From positions 496,001 to 560,000 of the forward strand of contig NZ_ATVD01000002.1 in assembly GCF_000420545.1 (NCBI RefSeq): a stretch of 64,000 nucleotides of DNA. The letters run 5' to 3'. This document shows, piece after piece, positions 55,816 through 64,000 of the stretch (the first letter of the stretch is position 1; each line of letters begins with the position of its first letter). The translations under genes were made by a program, and so were the position numbers. The notes under the pieces were generated by a model that saw only the letters and a program-made list of their open reading frames with translations, made no database searches and was not told the origin of the DNA. Source of the stretch: Arenimonas oryziterrae DSM 21050 = YC6267. GTDB lineage: Bacteria; Pseudomonadota; Gammaproteobacteria; Xanthomonadales; Xanthomonadaceae.

Positions 55816-55895
55816 TCCGTGCCCCGCAAGATCATCCGCAACCCCGTGTCCGCCTGATCGCCAAGCCTAACCGATAGCCCGGCCGGACGCATCGC

Positions 55896-56630
55896 TCAGG
55901 GCTTCTTGAGCAGACGCTGCGTGTCGGAAAAAATCCCGCGCAGGATGCGCAGTTCGCGGGGCTCGGGCTGCGCCCGCAGGAACAGCCGGCGCAGGCGCTG
56001 GCTGATCATGTCCGGCGGCCGGCCCTTGTGGAAATCGATGTCGTCGAGCAATTCGCCGAAATGCTGGAAGAAGCCTTCCATCTCCGCATGCGTCGCCGGG
56101 CGCTCGTCCGGATCGGCGGGGCCCGGCAGCGAAGCACCGGCGCCCTCGAGCGCGGCCAGACGCAGTTCGTAGGCCAACACCTGCACGGCGGCGGCGAGAT
56201 TGAGCGAGCTGTAGTCGGGGTTGGCGGGAATGCACACGGCCGCATGACACAGCTGCAGTTCGTCGTTTTCCAGCCCCGTGCGTTCGCGTCCGAACACCAG
56301 CGCGACCGGGCCCAGCGCCTGCGCTGCGAGCAAGCGCTGCGCGGCCTCGCGCGGCGGCAGTTCGGGCATGGTCACCGTGCGCTTGCGTGCAGTGGTGCCC
56401 ATGACGAAGCGGCAATCGGCGAGCGCACTGGCCAGCGTCGGATGGACTTCGGCCACGTCGAGCAGGTCGTTGGCGCCGGCCGCGAGGGCATAGGCCTCGG
56501 GATGCGGGAATTTTTCCGGGGTGACCAAGGCGAGCCGGGACAGCCCCATCGTCTTCATGGCCCGCGCTGCGGAACCGATATTTCCCGGGTGCTGGGTGCC
56601 GACCAGGACGATCTTGAGTGCGTCGTTCAT
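55896..56630 (-). CDS. trmJ: tRNA (cytidine/uridine-2'-O-)-methyltransferase TrmJ
   Basis: This SPOUT methyltransferase (244 residues from ATG 56630) methylates position 32 in tRNA anticodon loops with S-adenosylmethionine. Hallmarks are IVLVGTQHPGNIGSAARAMK (motif 1), LVFGRERTGLENDEL (motif 2) and IPANPDYSSLNLAAAVQVLA (motif 3, knot). It is divergent from suhB, the usual arrangement. Confidence 0.94.
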   Translation of the reverse strand: MNDALKIVLVGTQHPGNIGSAARAMKTMGLSRLALVTPEKFPHPEAYALAAGANDLLDVAEVHPTLASALADCRFVMGTTARKRTVTMPELPPREAAQRLLAAQALGPVALVFGRERTGLENDELQLCHAAVCIPANPDYSSLNLAAAVQVLAYELRLAALEGAGASLPGPADPDERPATHAEMEGFFQHFGELLDDIDFHKGRPPDMISQRLRRLFLRAQPEPRELRILRGIFSDTQRLLKKP

Positions 56631-56769
56631 GCCGGTATTGTAGCGGCGTGGCTGCCGGACAGGCCCATGGAGCCCAGGCTCCAGGCCCCGTCTGGTATCA
56701 TGCCCACCGCTCGGGCACCGACCCGGCATGGCTCTTCATCAATTCAGCGGAATTCTGGACGCGAACGGT

Positions 56770-57573
56770 ATGCAAAAACCTGTCGTCAACGTCATGGTCA
56801 AGGCTGCCCGCCAGGCGGGCAACGTGATCCTGCGCCACATGGGCAAGCTCGACAGTCTCAACGTGTTCGAGAAGGGCCGCCAGGATTACGCCAGCGAGGT
56901 CGACTCGCTCGCCGAAGCCGAAATCATCAAGGAATTGCGCCGCGCCTATCCCGACTACGCCATTTTGGCGGAGGAATCGGGCTCGATGGGCAAGGGTCGC
57001 CAGACCTTCGTCATCGATCCGCTCGATGGCACGTCCAACTACCTGCGCGGCCTGCCGCATTTCTGCGTCTCGATCGCGCTGGTGGAAAACGGCGAACCGA
57101 CCGACGCGGTGATCTTCGATCCGCTGCGCAACGAGCTGTTCACCGCCAGCCGCGGCAACGGCGCCCTGCTCAACGACAAGAAGCTGCGCATCGGCGACCG
57201 CAAGGATCTGACCGGCAGCCTGCTGATTACGGGCTTCCCGCCGCGCGAACGCGCGCGGCTGGACATCCAGCTGGACACGATCAAGACGCTGCTGACGGAA
57301 GCCGAAGACATTCGCCGCACCGGTTCGGCCGCGCTGGACCTGGCCTATGTCGCCTGCGGCCGCGCCGACGGGTATTTCGAAGCGGGCGTGAAAGCCTGGG
57401 ATGTCGCCGCCGGCATGTTGCTGGTGCGCGAGGCCGGTGGCCGCGTCTGCGATTTCCGTGGCCGCGGCGAGCAGATCCTCAACGCCAGCCAGATGGTTGC
57501 GGGCAACCTCAAGCTGTGCGAGGTGCTGCAGAAGGCGATCGTGCAGTCGGGCTACGCGGCCGCGTTCACCTGA
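56770..57573 (+). CDS. suhB: Inositol-1-monophosphatase SuhB
   Basis: From ATG 56770 the protein has 267 residues, the same as E. coli SuhB. It has the metal-binding motifs [19 protein letters not shown] and the C-terminal [15 protein letters not shown]. Besides dephosphorylating inositol phosphate, SuhB in E. coli takes part in rRNA antitermination. A strong terminator follows. An ORF start further up is not favoured because it would add 14 residues atypical of the family. Confidence 0.95.
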   Translation: MQKPVVNVMVKAARQAGNVILRHMGKLDSLNVFEKGRQDYASEVDSLAEAEIIKELRRAYPDYAILAEESGSMGKGRQTFVIDPLDGTSNYLRGLPHFCVSIALVENGEPTDAVIFDPLRNELFTASRGNGALLNDKKLRIGDRKDLTGSLLITGFPPRERARLDIQLDTIKTLLTEAEDIRRTGSAALDLAYVACGRADGYFEAGVKAWDVAAGMLLVREAGGRVCDFRGRGEQILNASQMVAGNLKLCEVLQKAIVQSGYAAAFT

Positions 57574-57596
57574 TCGACCGTCGCCGGATGCCCACA

Positions 57597-57624
57597 AAAA
57601 AGCCGCGCATCTGCGCGGCTTTTT
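57597..57624. terminator. Bidirectional terminator between suhB and secF
   Basis: AAAAAGCCGCGC and GCGCGGCTTTTT form a perfect 12-bp stem with a 4-base loop, with A and T runs on the two flanks. It serves the convergent suhB and secF genes. Confidence 0.88.
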
Positions 57625-57645
57625 CTTTGCCCGGAACGCTGCCGG

Positions 57646-58632
57646 TCAGGGCCGGCGTGCGAGTTCCGCGTCTTCCTTGGCCTTGGGCATCAGGTCCTGC
57701 TTGGTCACGCCCAGCCACAGCAGCAGCGGGTTCGCGAAGAAGATCGAGGACAGGGTGCCGACCACGATGCCGATCAGCAGGGCCGAGGAGAAGCCCTTCA
57801 GGGTCGGGCCGCCGAACAGGAACAGGGCCACGACCGTCAGCGCCGTCGCCAAGGAGGTCATGATCGTACGCGACAGGGTCGAGTTGATCGCCTTGTTGAG
57901 CACTTCGATCGGCTGCAGGTTGCGCGTGGTCTTGAACAGTTCGCGGACGCGGTCGAACACCACGATCGTGTCGTTCACCGAGTAGCCGTCGACCGCCAGG
58001 ATCGCGGCAAGCACCGCCAGATCGAACTCCATGCCGGTCAGCGAGAAGAAGCCGAGCGTGAGCACGACGTCGTGCAGTTCCGTCACCACGGTCGCGATCG
58101 CGAACTTCAGTTCGAAGCGCATCATGATGTAGATCATGATGCCGACCAGGACGACCACGACGGCCACCAGGCCGCCCCAGGCGAGATCGTTGCCGACCTG
58201 CGGACCGACGTACTCACTTCGCTTCTTGGTCACCTGCGCGCCGTCGGCGGTCAATGCCTTGATGAGGTTGGTGGCGATCTGCGAATTGCGCGAATCCAGG
58301 CTGGTGCTGTCGCCCGGCTGGGCATGCACGGCTTCGGCAAGCTCGGCCACTTCCTTGGGCGACAGGCGGACGGCGTAGTTGGTCGAGTCGAAACGCTGCA
58401 CGACCGCCTTTTCCATGCCGATCTTGGCGAGGGATGCGGTCACCGCGGACTGCTCGGTCGGCTTGGCGTAGATGACCTCGACCAGCGTGCCGCCAGTGAA
58501 GTCGAGCGCCAGGTTCAGGCCGCGCGTGGACAGCGAAACGATGGAGGCGAGGAACAGCAGCACGGACAGACCCACCGTCCAGCGGCGGATGCCCATGAAG
58601 TTGACGTTGCTATTGGGATTGAAGAATTCCAT
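57646..58632 (-). CDS. secF: Protein translocase subunit SecF
   Basis: This 328-residue subunit of SecDF uses the proton gradient to pull exported proteins through SecYEG. It has six helices with a periplasmic loop after the first; typical segments are LNLALDFTGGTLVEV and DGYSVNDTIVVFDRVRE. It is the last gene of queA-tgt-yajC-secD-secF, 3 bases after secD. Confidence 0.96.
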   Translation of the reverse strand: MEFFNPNSNVNFMGIRRWTVGLSVLLFLASIVSLSTRGLNLALDFTGGTLVEVIYAKPTEQSAVTASLAKIGMEKAVVQRFDSTNYAVRLSPKEVAELAEAVHAQPGDSTSLDSRNSQIATNLIKALTADGAQVTKKRSEYVGPQVGNDLAWGGLVAVVVVLVGIMIYIMMRFELKFAIATVVTELHDVVLTLGFFSLTGMEFDLAVLAAILAVDGYSVNDTIVVFDRVRELFKTTRNLQPIEVLNKAINSTLSRTIMTSLATALTVVALFLFGGPTLKGFSSALLIGIVVGTLSSIFFANPLLLWLGVTKQDLMPKAKEDAELARRP

Positions 58633-58635
58633 GGC

Positions 58636-60504
58636 TTAGAACCCGCCTCCGACGGAGACGCTCTTGATCTTGCGGCCGTGACCGTAGACCAGCGTGGACA
58701 GGGCACGGCTGACCGTGACGGAAGTGAACATCGAGGTCAGTACACCGAGGAACAGCACCACGGCGAAGCCGCGCACCGGGCCGGAGCCGAACGAGAACAG
58801 CGCGATAGCGGCGATGATCTTGGCGACGTTGGAGTCGAGGATGACGGTCCAGGCGCGCTCGTAACCGGCCTTGATGCTGGCGATCGGCGAATTCCCCACG
58901 CGCAACTCTTCGCGTATTCGTTCGTTGATCAGCACGTTGCCGTCGATCGCCATGCCCAGGGTCAGCACGATGCCGGCGATACCGGGCATGGTCATCGTCG
59001 CGCCGAGCAGCGACAGCACGGCCGTCAGCAGCACCAGGTTGGTGAACAGCGACAGCACCGAGATCACGCCGAACACGCGGTAGTAGAGAATCATCAGGCC
59101 GCAGACCAGCAGGAAGCCGATCTCGACGGCCTTGCGGCCGGCGGCGATGTTGGCGGCACCGAGCGAGGGACCGATGACGCGTTCCTCAACGATGTCGACG
59201 GGCGCGGCAAGCGCGCCGGCCTTGAGCTGCTTGGCCAGCGCAGCAGCCTCGTCCTGGCTCAGACCGGTGGTCTGGAAGTCCTTGCCGAACACGCCCTGGA
59301 TCGTCGAGGCGCTGATCACGCGCTCATCGATCTTCGACGAACGCACTTCCTTGCCATCGACCAGGGTCGTGACCGGGGTGCGCTCGACATAGACGATGCC
59401 GAGGCGGTTGCCGACGTTCTCCAGCGTGTGATCGAGCATGCGCTTGCCGCCGGCGCTGTCGAGCTTGATGCTGACCGACGGACGACCGTCTTCCTGGTTC
59501 ACCTGCGGCGTCGCATCGACGAGCTGGTCACCCGACACGAGCAGACGCTTGGACAGCAGGATCGGGCTGCGCTGACCGTCCGGGGTGACCTGGTAGTACA
59601 CGCGGGCATCAGCAGGCACCGTGCCGGACTTAAGCATCGTCGCGGCATCGCCATCGACGACGGCGCGGAATTCCAGGGTCGCGGTTGCGCCGAGCGCCAG
59701 CTTGGCGCCGGCGGTGTCCTGCACGCCCGGCAGCTGCACGACGATGCGGTTGCTGCCCTGACGCTGGATGATCGGCTCGGCGACGCCGAGGCCGTTGATG
59801 CGGTTGCGCAGCGTGCTGACGTTCTGCTCGATCGCGCCGTCGGCGATCGCCTTGAGCTCTTCGGGCGTGACCACGACGCGGATCGTGGTGGCATCGACGT
59901 CCTCGAAACGCAGCTTCGGCATCTGGCTGCTGAGCAGGTTCTGCGCCGCGGTCTTGTCGGCCGGGCTGCTGAGCTGCACGCGGATGCCGGCCGGGCTGCG
60001 GCTGACTTCGCTGTAGCGGATGGTCTTCTCGCGCAGCGAGGCGCGGATGTCTTCGACGTAGGCGTTCTCGCGCTTTTCGCGCGCCGCCGCTTGGTCGACT
60101 TCCATGAGGAAGTGCACGCCGCCCTGCAAGTCCAGGCCCAGGGTCATCGGTTTGGCACCGATCGAACGCAGCCATTGCGGGACGGTCGGCGCGAGGTTCA
60201 GCGCGACCGTGTAGTTGTCGCCCATCGCCGGACGCAGCAGATCGGAGGCCTTGGTCTGCACGTCGCCGTCGGACAGGCGGACGATGAGGCTTTTGCCCTC
60301 GATCGCGGCCGACTTGTACGGGATGTGGCTCGTATCGAGCAGACCTTTCACGCGCGTGGTCAGGTTGGCGTCGAGCGTGGTGCCCTTGTTGGCCGAGATC
60401 TGCACCGACGGATCGGACGGATACAGGTTGGGCATCGCGTACAGGGCAGCGAACAGCAGCACCAGGGCGACGAGGACATATTTCCAGCGGGGAAAATCGA
60501 GCAT
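58636..60504 (-). CDS. secD: Protein translocase subunit SecD
   Basis: From ATG 60504 the protein has 622 residues; a TTG two codons upstream is in frame. It is the partner of SecF with six helices and a large periplasmic P1 domain (about 30-440). Typical segments are LGLDLQGGVHFLMEVD, NGLGVAEPIIQRQG and GMAIDGNVLINERIREELR. It lies 53 bases after yajC in the operon. Confidence 0.96.
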   Translation of the reverse strand: MLDFPRWKYVLVALVLLFAALYAMPNLYPSDPSVQISANKGTTLDANLTTRVKGLLDTSHIPYKSAAIEGKSLIVRLSDGDVQTKASDLLRPAMGDNYTVALNLAPTVPQWLRSIGAKPMTLGLDLQGGVHFLMEVDQAAAREKRENAYVEDIRASLREKTIRYSEVSRSPAGIRVQLSSPADKTAAQNLLSSQMPKLRFEDVDATTIRVVVTPEELKAIADGAIEQNVSTLRNRINGLGVAEPIIQRQGSNRIVVQLPGVQDTAGAKLALGATATLEFRAVVDGDAATMLKSGTVPADARVYYQVTPDGQRSPILLSKRLLVSGDQLVDATPQVNQEDGRPSVSIKLDSAGGKRMLDHTLENVGNRLGIVYVERTPVTTLVDGKEVRSSKIDERVISASTIQGVFGKDFQTTGLSQDEAAALAKQLKAGALAAPVDIVEERVIGPSLGAANIAAGRKAVEIGFLLVCGLMILYYRVFGVISVLSLFTNLVLLTAVLSLLGATMTMPGIAGIVLTLGMAIDGNVLINERIREELRVGNSPIASIKAGYERAWTVILDSNVAKIIAAIALFSFGSGPVRGFAVVLFLGVLTSMFTSVTVSRALSTLVYGHGRKIKSVSVGGGF

Positions 60505-60557
60505 GGGCAAGAACCGCTAAGGCCCGAAGGCCGTGAATGTTATGGGTTGGGGACGGC

Positions 60558-60896
60558 TCAGGCCGACTTCAACGTACCCTTGGGCAGAACGGCCGTGATC
60601 GCGCCTTTCTGCAGTTTCACCTTGAAGCCGTCGGCGATCTCGACCGTGATGAAGTTCTCGCCAATGTCGTCGACGCGACCGGCGATGCCGCCGCTGGTGA
60701 TCACTTCATCGCCCTTGTTGAGCTTGCCGAGCATGTCGCGGTGCTCTTTCTGGCGCTTCATCTGCGGGCGAACGACGATGAAGAACATGCCGATCAACAC
60801 GGCGCCCATCAACAGGAAGCTGGGCAGCGGGCTCTGGGCGCCTGCGCCGGCGGTCTGGGCGGCGGCGGGGGAAATCAGCAAATCGAGCAGGGACAT
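60558..60896 (-). CDS. yajC: Preprotein translocase accessory subunit YajC
   Basis: This 112-residue protein has one membrane helix (about 25-45, FLLMGAVLIGMFFIVVRPQ) and a cytoplasmic domain with KEHRDMLGKLNKGDEVITSG. It joins SecDF in the holotranslocon. It is placed between tgt and secD, as usual. The 109-base gap to tgt may hold an internal promoter. Confidence 0.95.
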   Translation of the reverse strand: MSLLDLLISPAAAQTAGAGAQSPLPSFLLMGAVLIGMFFIVVRPQMKRQKEHRDMLGKLNKGDEVITSGGIAGRVDDIGENFITVEIADGFKVKLQKGAITAVLPKGTLKSA

Positions 60897-61005
60897 GGGC
60901 TTGCGGGTCCGATCAGATGGGTCAAAGCGGGCAAGTATGCCATAGCCCTCCCCCGGCCGGGCCGGCCGGCCCCCGGCCCGTCCTGGAGGCCGGGGCGGGA
61001 GGGAT

Positions 61006-62142
<1,137 letters not shown>

Positions 62143-62147
62143 TCAAT

Positions 62148-62204
62148 GTAGGCGCCAGCTTGCTGGCGACAGGGTGCGCGAATCGCCAGCAGGCTGGCTC
62201 CTAC
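62148..62204. repeat. REP-type inverted repeat overlapping the end of queA
   Basis: GTAGGCGCCAGCTTGCTGGC and, inverted, a copy ending GCTGGCTCCTAC face each other across a short spacer. Each half holds its own GCCAGC/GCTGGC hairpin. This is the look of REP/BIME elements common in Pseudomonas and xanthomonads. The queA stop codon lies inside the right half. Confidence 0.7.
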
Positions 62205-63229
62205 GCAGATGGATACAGCAACATCGCGTCGCCGTAGGAGAAGAAGCGATATTTCTCGCGGACCGCATGCGCGTAAGCCTCGAGAATACGTTCCCGCCCC
62301 GCGAACGCCGAAACCAGCATCAGCAGCGTGCTTTCCGGCAGATGGAAATTGGTGACCATCGCGTCGATCGAGCGGATGCGGTAGCCGGGGAAAATGAAGA
62401 TCTGCGTATCGCCGGCGAAGGGCTTGAGCTCGCCGCCCTGCAGCGCGGACTCCAGCGCGCGCACGACCGTCGTGCCGACCGCGATCACGCGACCGCCGGC
62501 GGCGCGCACGCGCGCGACCTGCGCGCACAGTTCGGCGCCGACGTTGAGCCATTCGCGATGCATCACATGCTCGTCGAGTGATTCGGCGCGCATCGGCTGG
62601 AAAGTGCCCGCGCCGACGTGCAGGGTCACATGACCGAATTCCACGCCCTGCGCCCGCAGCCGGTCCAGCAAGGGCTCGTCGAAATGCAGGCCGGCGGTCG
62701 GTGCGGCGACGGCGCCCTGGTTTTTCGCGAACACGGTCTGGTAGCGCTCGTCGTCGCTGATATCCGCTTCGCGCGCGATGTACGGCGGCAACGGCATGCG
62801 ACCGGCGCGCAGCAGGACCTTGTCCATCGGCTCATCGGTGTCGAAGCGCAGGCGATAGAACTCGCCGTCGCGGCCGAGCACGGTCAGCTTCGTGCCCTCG
62901 TCGAGCGTGATGCGCGACTGGGGCTTGGGTGATTTGCTCGCGCCGATCTGCGCACGCACTTCATGCGCACCGGTGATGCGTTCGAGCAGGATCTCGACGC
63001 GACCGCCGGTTTCCTTGACGCCGAACAAGCGCGCCGGGATCACCCGGGTGTCGTTGAACACGAGCAGGTCGCCCGCCCGCAGGAACGCCGGCAGCTCGCG
63101 CATGCCGTGGTCGGCGAAGGCCGCCGGGGATGGCGGCACCACCAGCAATCGGCTGTCCGAGCGCACGGGCAAGGGCGCCTGGGCGATGAGCTCGGGCGGC
63201 AGGTCGAAATGGAAGTCGGATTTCTTCAA
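62201..63229 (-). CDS. queA: S-adenosylmethionine:tRNA ribosyltransferase-isomerase QueA
   Basis: The enzyme moves the ribosyl part of S-adenosylmethionine onto preQ1-tRNA to give epoxyqueuosine. The 342 residues from TTG 63229 start LKKSDFHFDLPPELIAQ, the family N-terminus. RLLVV, VFNDTRVIPARLFG, APTAGLHFDE, and TFQPMRAESLDEHVMHREW are family segments. No ATG gives this N-terminus, and the ribosome binding site is weak; a longer product from ATG 63301 cannot be excluded. The TAG stop is within the REP-like repeat. Confidence 0.94.
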   Translation of the reverse strand: MKKSDFHFDLPPELIAQAPLPVRSDSRLLVVPPSPAAFADHGMRELPAFLRAGDLLVFNDTRVIPARLFGVKETGGRVEILLERITGAHEVRAQIGASKSPKPQSRITLDEGTKLTVLGRDGEFYRLRFDTDEPMDKVLLRAGRMPLPPYIAREADISDDERYQTVFAKNQGAVAAPTAGLHFDEPLLDRLRAQGVEFGHVTLHVGAGTFQPMRAESLDEHVMHREWLNVGAELCAQVARVRAAGGRVIAVGTTVVRALESALQGGELKPFAGDTQIFIFPGYRIRSIDAMVTNFHLPESTLLMLVSAFAGRERILEAYAHAVREKYRFFSYGDAMLLYPSA

Positions 63230-63325
63230 GGCGGGACAGCGGCGAACCGGGCACGCTGCCCAGGGGCGCGCATTATCCGTTCGCGAGCCCCGGGGCGCCA
63301 TCGTCCCCTGCCCGCCCGGCAAGGA

Positions 63326-63928
63326 TCACAGCCAGCCTTTCGAGCGCGCGGTCCGGTAGGCCTCGATGCGGTTGGCCGCGCCGAGCTTGCCGATCGCTTC
63401 GGAAAGATAGTTGCGCACGGTGCCCTGGGACAGGCTCAGGCGCTCGGCGATTTCGGCACTTTTCACGCCTTCGCCGGCCAGGCGCAGCACTTCGCGCTCG
63501 CGCTCGGTCAGCGGATCCTCGTCGCCCCAGGCCGCCACCGCCAGCTGCGGGTCGATCGCCCGGCCGCCGGCGTGCACCTGCCGCAGCGCGGCTGCGAGCT
63601 GGTCGGAAGGCGCGTCCTTGAGCAGATAGCCGCGCACGCCGGCGTCGAGCGCGCGACGCAGATAGCCGGCGCGCGCGAACGTGGTCAGGATCACCACGCG
63701 CGTGGGCAGATCTGCTTCCTTGACCCGCAGGGCCAGATCGAGCCCGGTCAACCAGGGCATTTCGATGTCGGTCACCAGCAGGTCGGGTTTCTGCGTCTGC
63801 ACGGCGAGCCAGGCGGCTTCGCCGTCACCGGCCTCGGCCACGACCTCGAGATCACTTTCCATGCCCAGCAAGGCGGCGAGCGCGCCGCGCACCATCGCCT
63901 GATCCTCGGCGAGCACCAGACGAATCAT
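63326..63928 (-). CDS. NarL/LuxR-family response regulator (DesR-like)
   Basis: This 200-residue protein has a receiver domain (phospho-accepting Asp in LLVTDIEMPW, preceded by LVLAEDQAMVR, then TTFARAG and Lys of YLLKDAP) and a LuxR-type HTH (DPLTEREREVLRLAGEGVKS, TVRNYLSEAI). It resembles DesR, which tunes desaturase expression by temperature, but the target is unknown here. It is co-translated with the histidine kinase upstream (ATGA overlap). Confidence 0.93.
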   Translation of the reverse strand: MIRLVLAEDQAMVRGALAALLGMESDLEVVAEAGDGEAAWLAVQTQKPDLLVTDIEMPWLTGLDLALRVKEADLPTRVVILTTFARAGYLRRALDAGVRGYLLKDAPSDQLAAALRQVHAGGRAIDPQLAVAAWGDEDPLTEREREVLRLAGEGVKSAEIAERLSLSQGTVRNYLSEAIGKLGAANRIEAYRTARSKGWL

Positions 63929-64000
63929 GAGCCACTCCTTTCCGGCGCCAACGGCGCACGCAGCACCAGGCGCGTACCGCCGCCCGGCGGACTTTCGATT
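63925..64000 (-). CDS. C-terminus of a sensor histidine kinase (cut by window end)
   Basis: The last 25 codons are in the window. They read ESPPGGGTRLVLRAPL, the end of a HATPase_c domain where GGGT is the final glycine-rich turn. The TGA overlaps the ATG of the response regulator, so this is the cognate kinase. The rest lies outside. Confidence 0.75.
   Translation of the reverse strand, partial: IESPPGGGTRLVLRAPLAPERSGS

Noticed and set aside
53845-55857. A 670-codon plus-strand frame over the GGDEF-EAL gene.
   Set aside because: Antisense shadow of a gene with intact GGDEF and EAL motifs.
58072-60945. A 957-codon plus-strand frame over secF, secD and yajC.
   Set aside because: It is antisense to three certain genes and rich in His/Gln/Arg/Asp repeats typical of shadow frames.

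Overview
The window is 64 kb of gene-dense, high-GC gammaproteobacterial chromosome. The lineage looks like Xanthomonadales/Lysobacterales (Rhodanobacteraceae- or Lysobacteraceae-like). This rests on the protein families and gene orders: queA-tgt-yajC-secD-secF, trmJ/suhB divergence, folC-SPOR-purF, histidine degradation through hutF, tandem M13 peptidases, and a Zur protein beside gltX. It is inferred from sequence features only. I saw no rRNA, tRNA, CRISPR, integrase, transposase or phage genes; this is mostly core or soft-core chromosome.

Layout. 1-3.4 kb: the end of an M1-type peptidase, a membrane protein and the kinase SrkA. 3.4-6.0 kb: a c-di-GMP pair (HD-GYP and degenerate GGDEF-EAL). 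6.3-7.6 kb: exported MsrB and MsrA. 7.6-15.7 kb: metabolic and accessory genes (YbdK-type ligase, lipoprotein, VOC protein, desaturase, DoxX, EamA transporter with divergent LysR regulator, PQQ-type sugar dehydrogenase, DUF72). 15.6-25.2 kb: histidine degradation genes hutU, hutF and hutI, interleaved with ada-alkA, ogt, a TauE transporter, a PCuAC copper chaperone and a class III CoA-transferase. 25.2-28.4 kb: the small ribosomal protein bTHX, a MerC-like membrane protein behind a Zur-box-like palindrome, an unexplained structured intergenic segment, zur and gltX. 28.4-38.1 kb: DUF4399, cyclophilin, lpxH, DUF455, purF, SPOR protein, folC, histidine phosphatase and serA. 38.1-47 kb: an active M13 peptidase and a dead paralogue, RapA, then an active rhomboid and a dead paralogue. 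47-53.7 kb: 2OG oxygenase, alkyltransferase-like protein, Pit/DUF47 phosphate transport, NhaD, CNNM/CorC and ExoD. 53.7-64 kb: GGDEF-EAL protein, trmJ, suhB, secF-secD-yajC-tgt-queA and a two-component system cut by the window end.

How the genes work together. HutU, HutF and HutI are three steps of the five-step histidine-to-glutamate pathway; HutH and HutG are not in the window. Ada-AlkA, Ogt and the alkyltransferase-like protein form an alkylation-damage set. Zur, the His-rich MerC-like protein and the palindrome over its promoter suggest a zinc homeostasis unit. Exported MsrA and MsrB repair envelope proteins. YajC-SecD-SecF drive protein export, while Tgt and QueA make queuosine.

Most notable: (1) a Zur-type operator over the promoter of an apparently leaderless MerC-like gene; (2) two tandem active/inactive protease pairs within 9 kb (M13 and rhomboid); (3) a HutF lacking the usual N-terminal strands; (4) two non-coding segments (25977-26456 and 38075-38497) with strong palindromes and hairpins, the first ending in an orphan rho-independent terminator.
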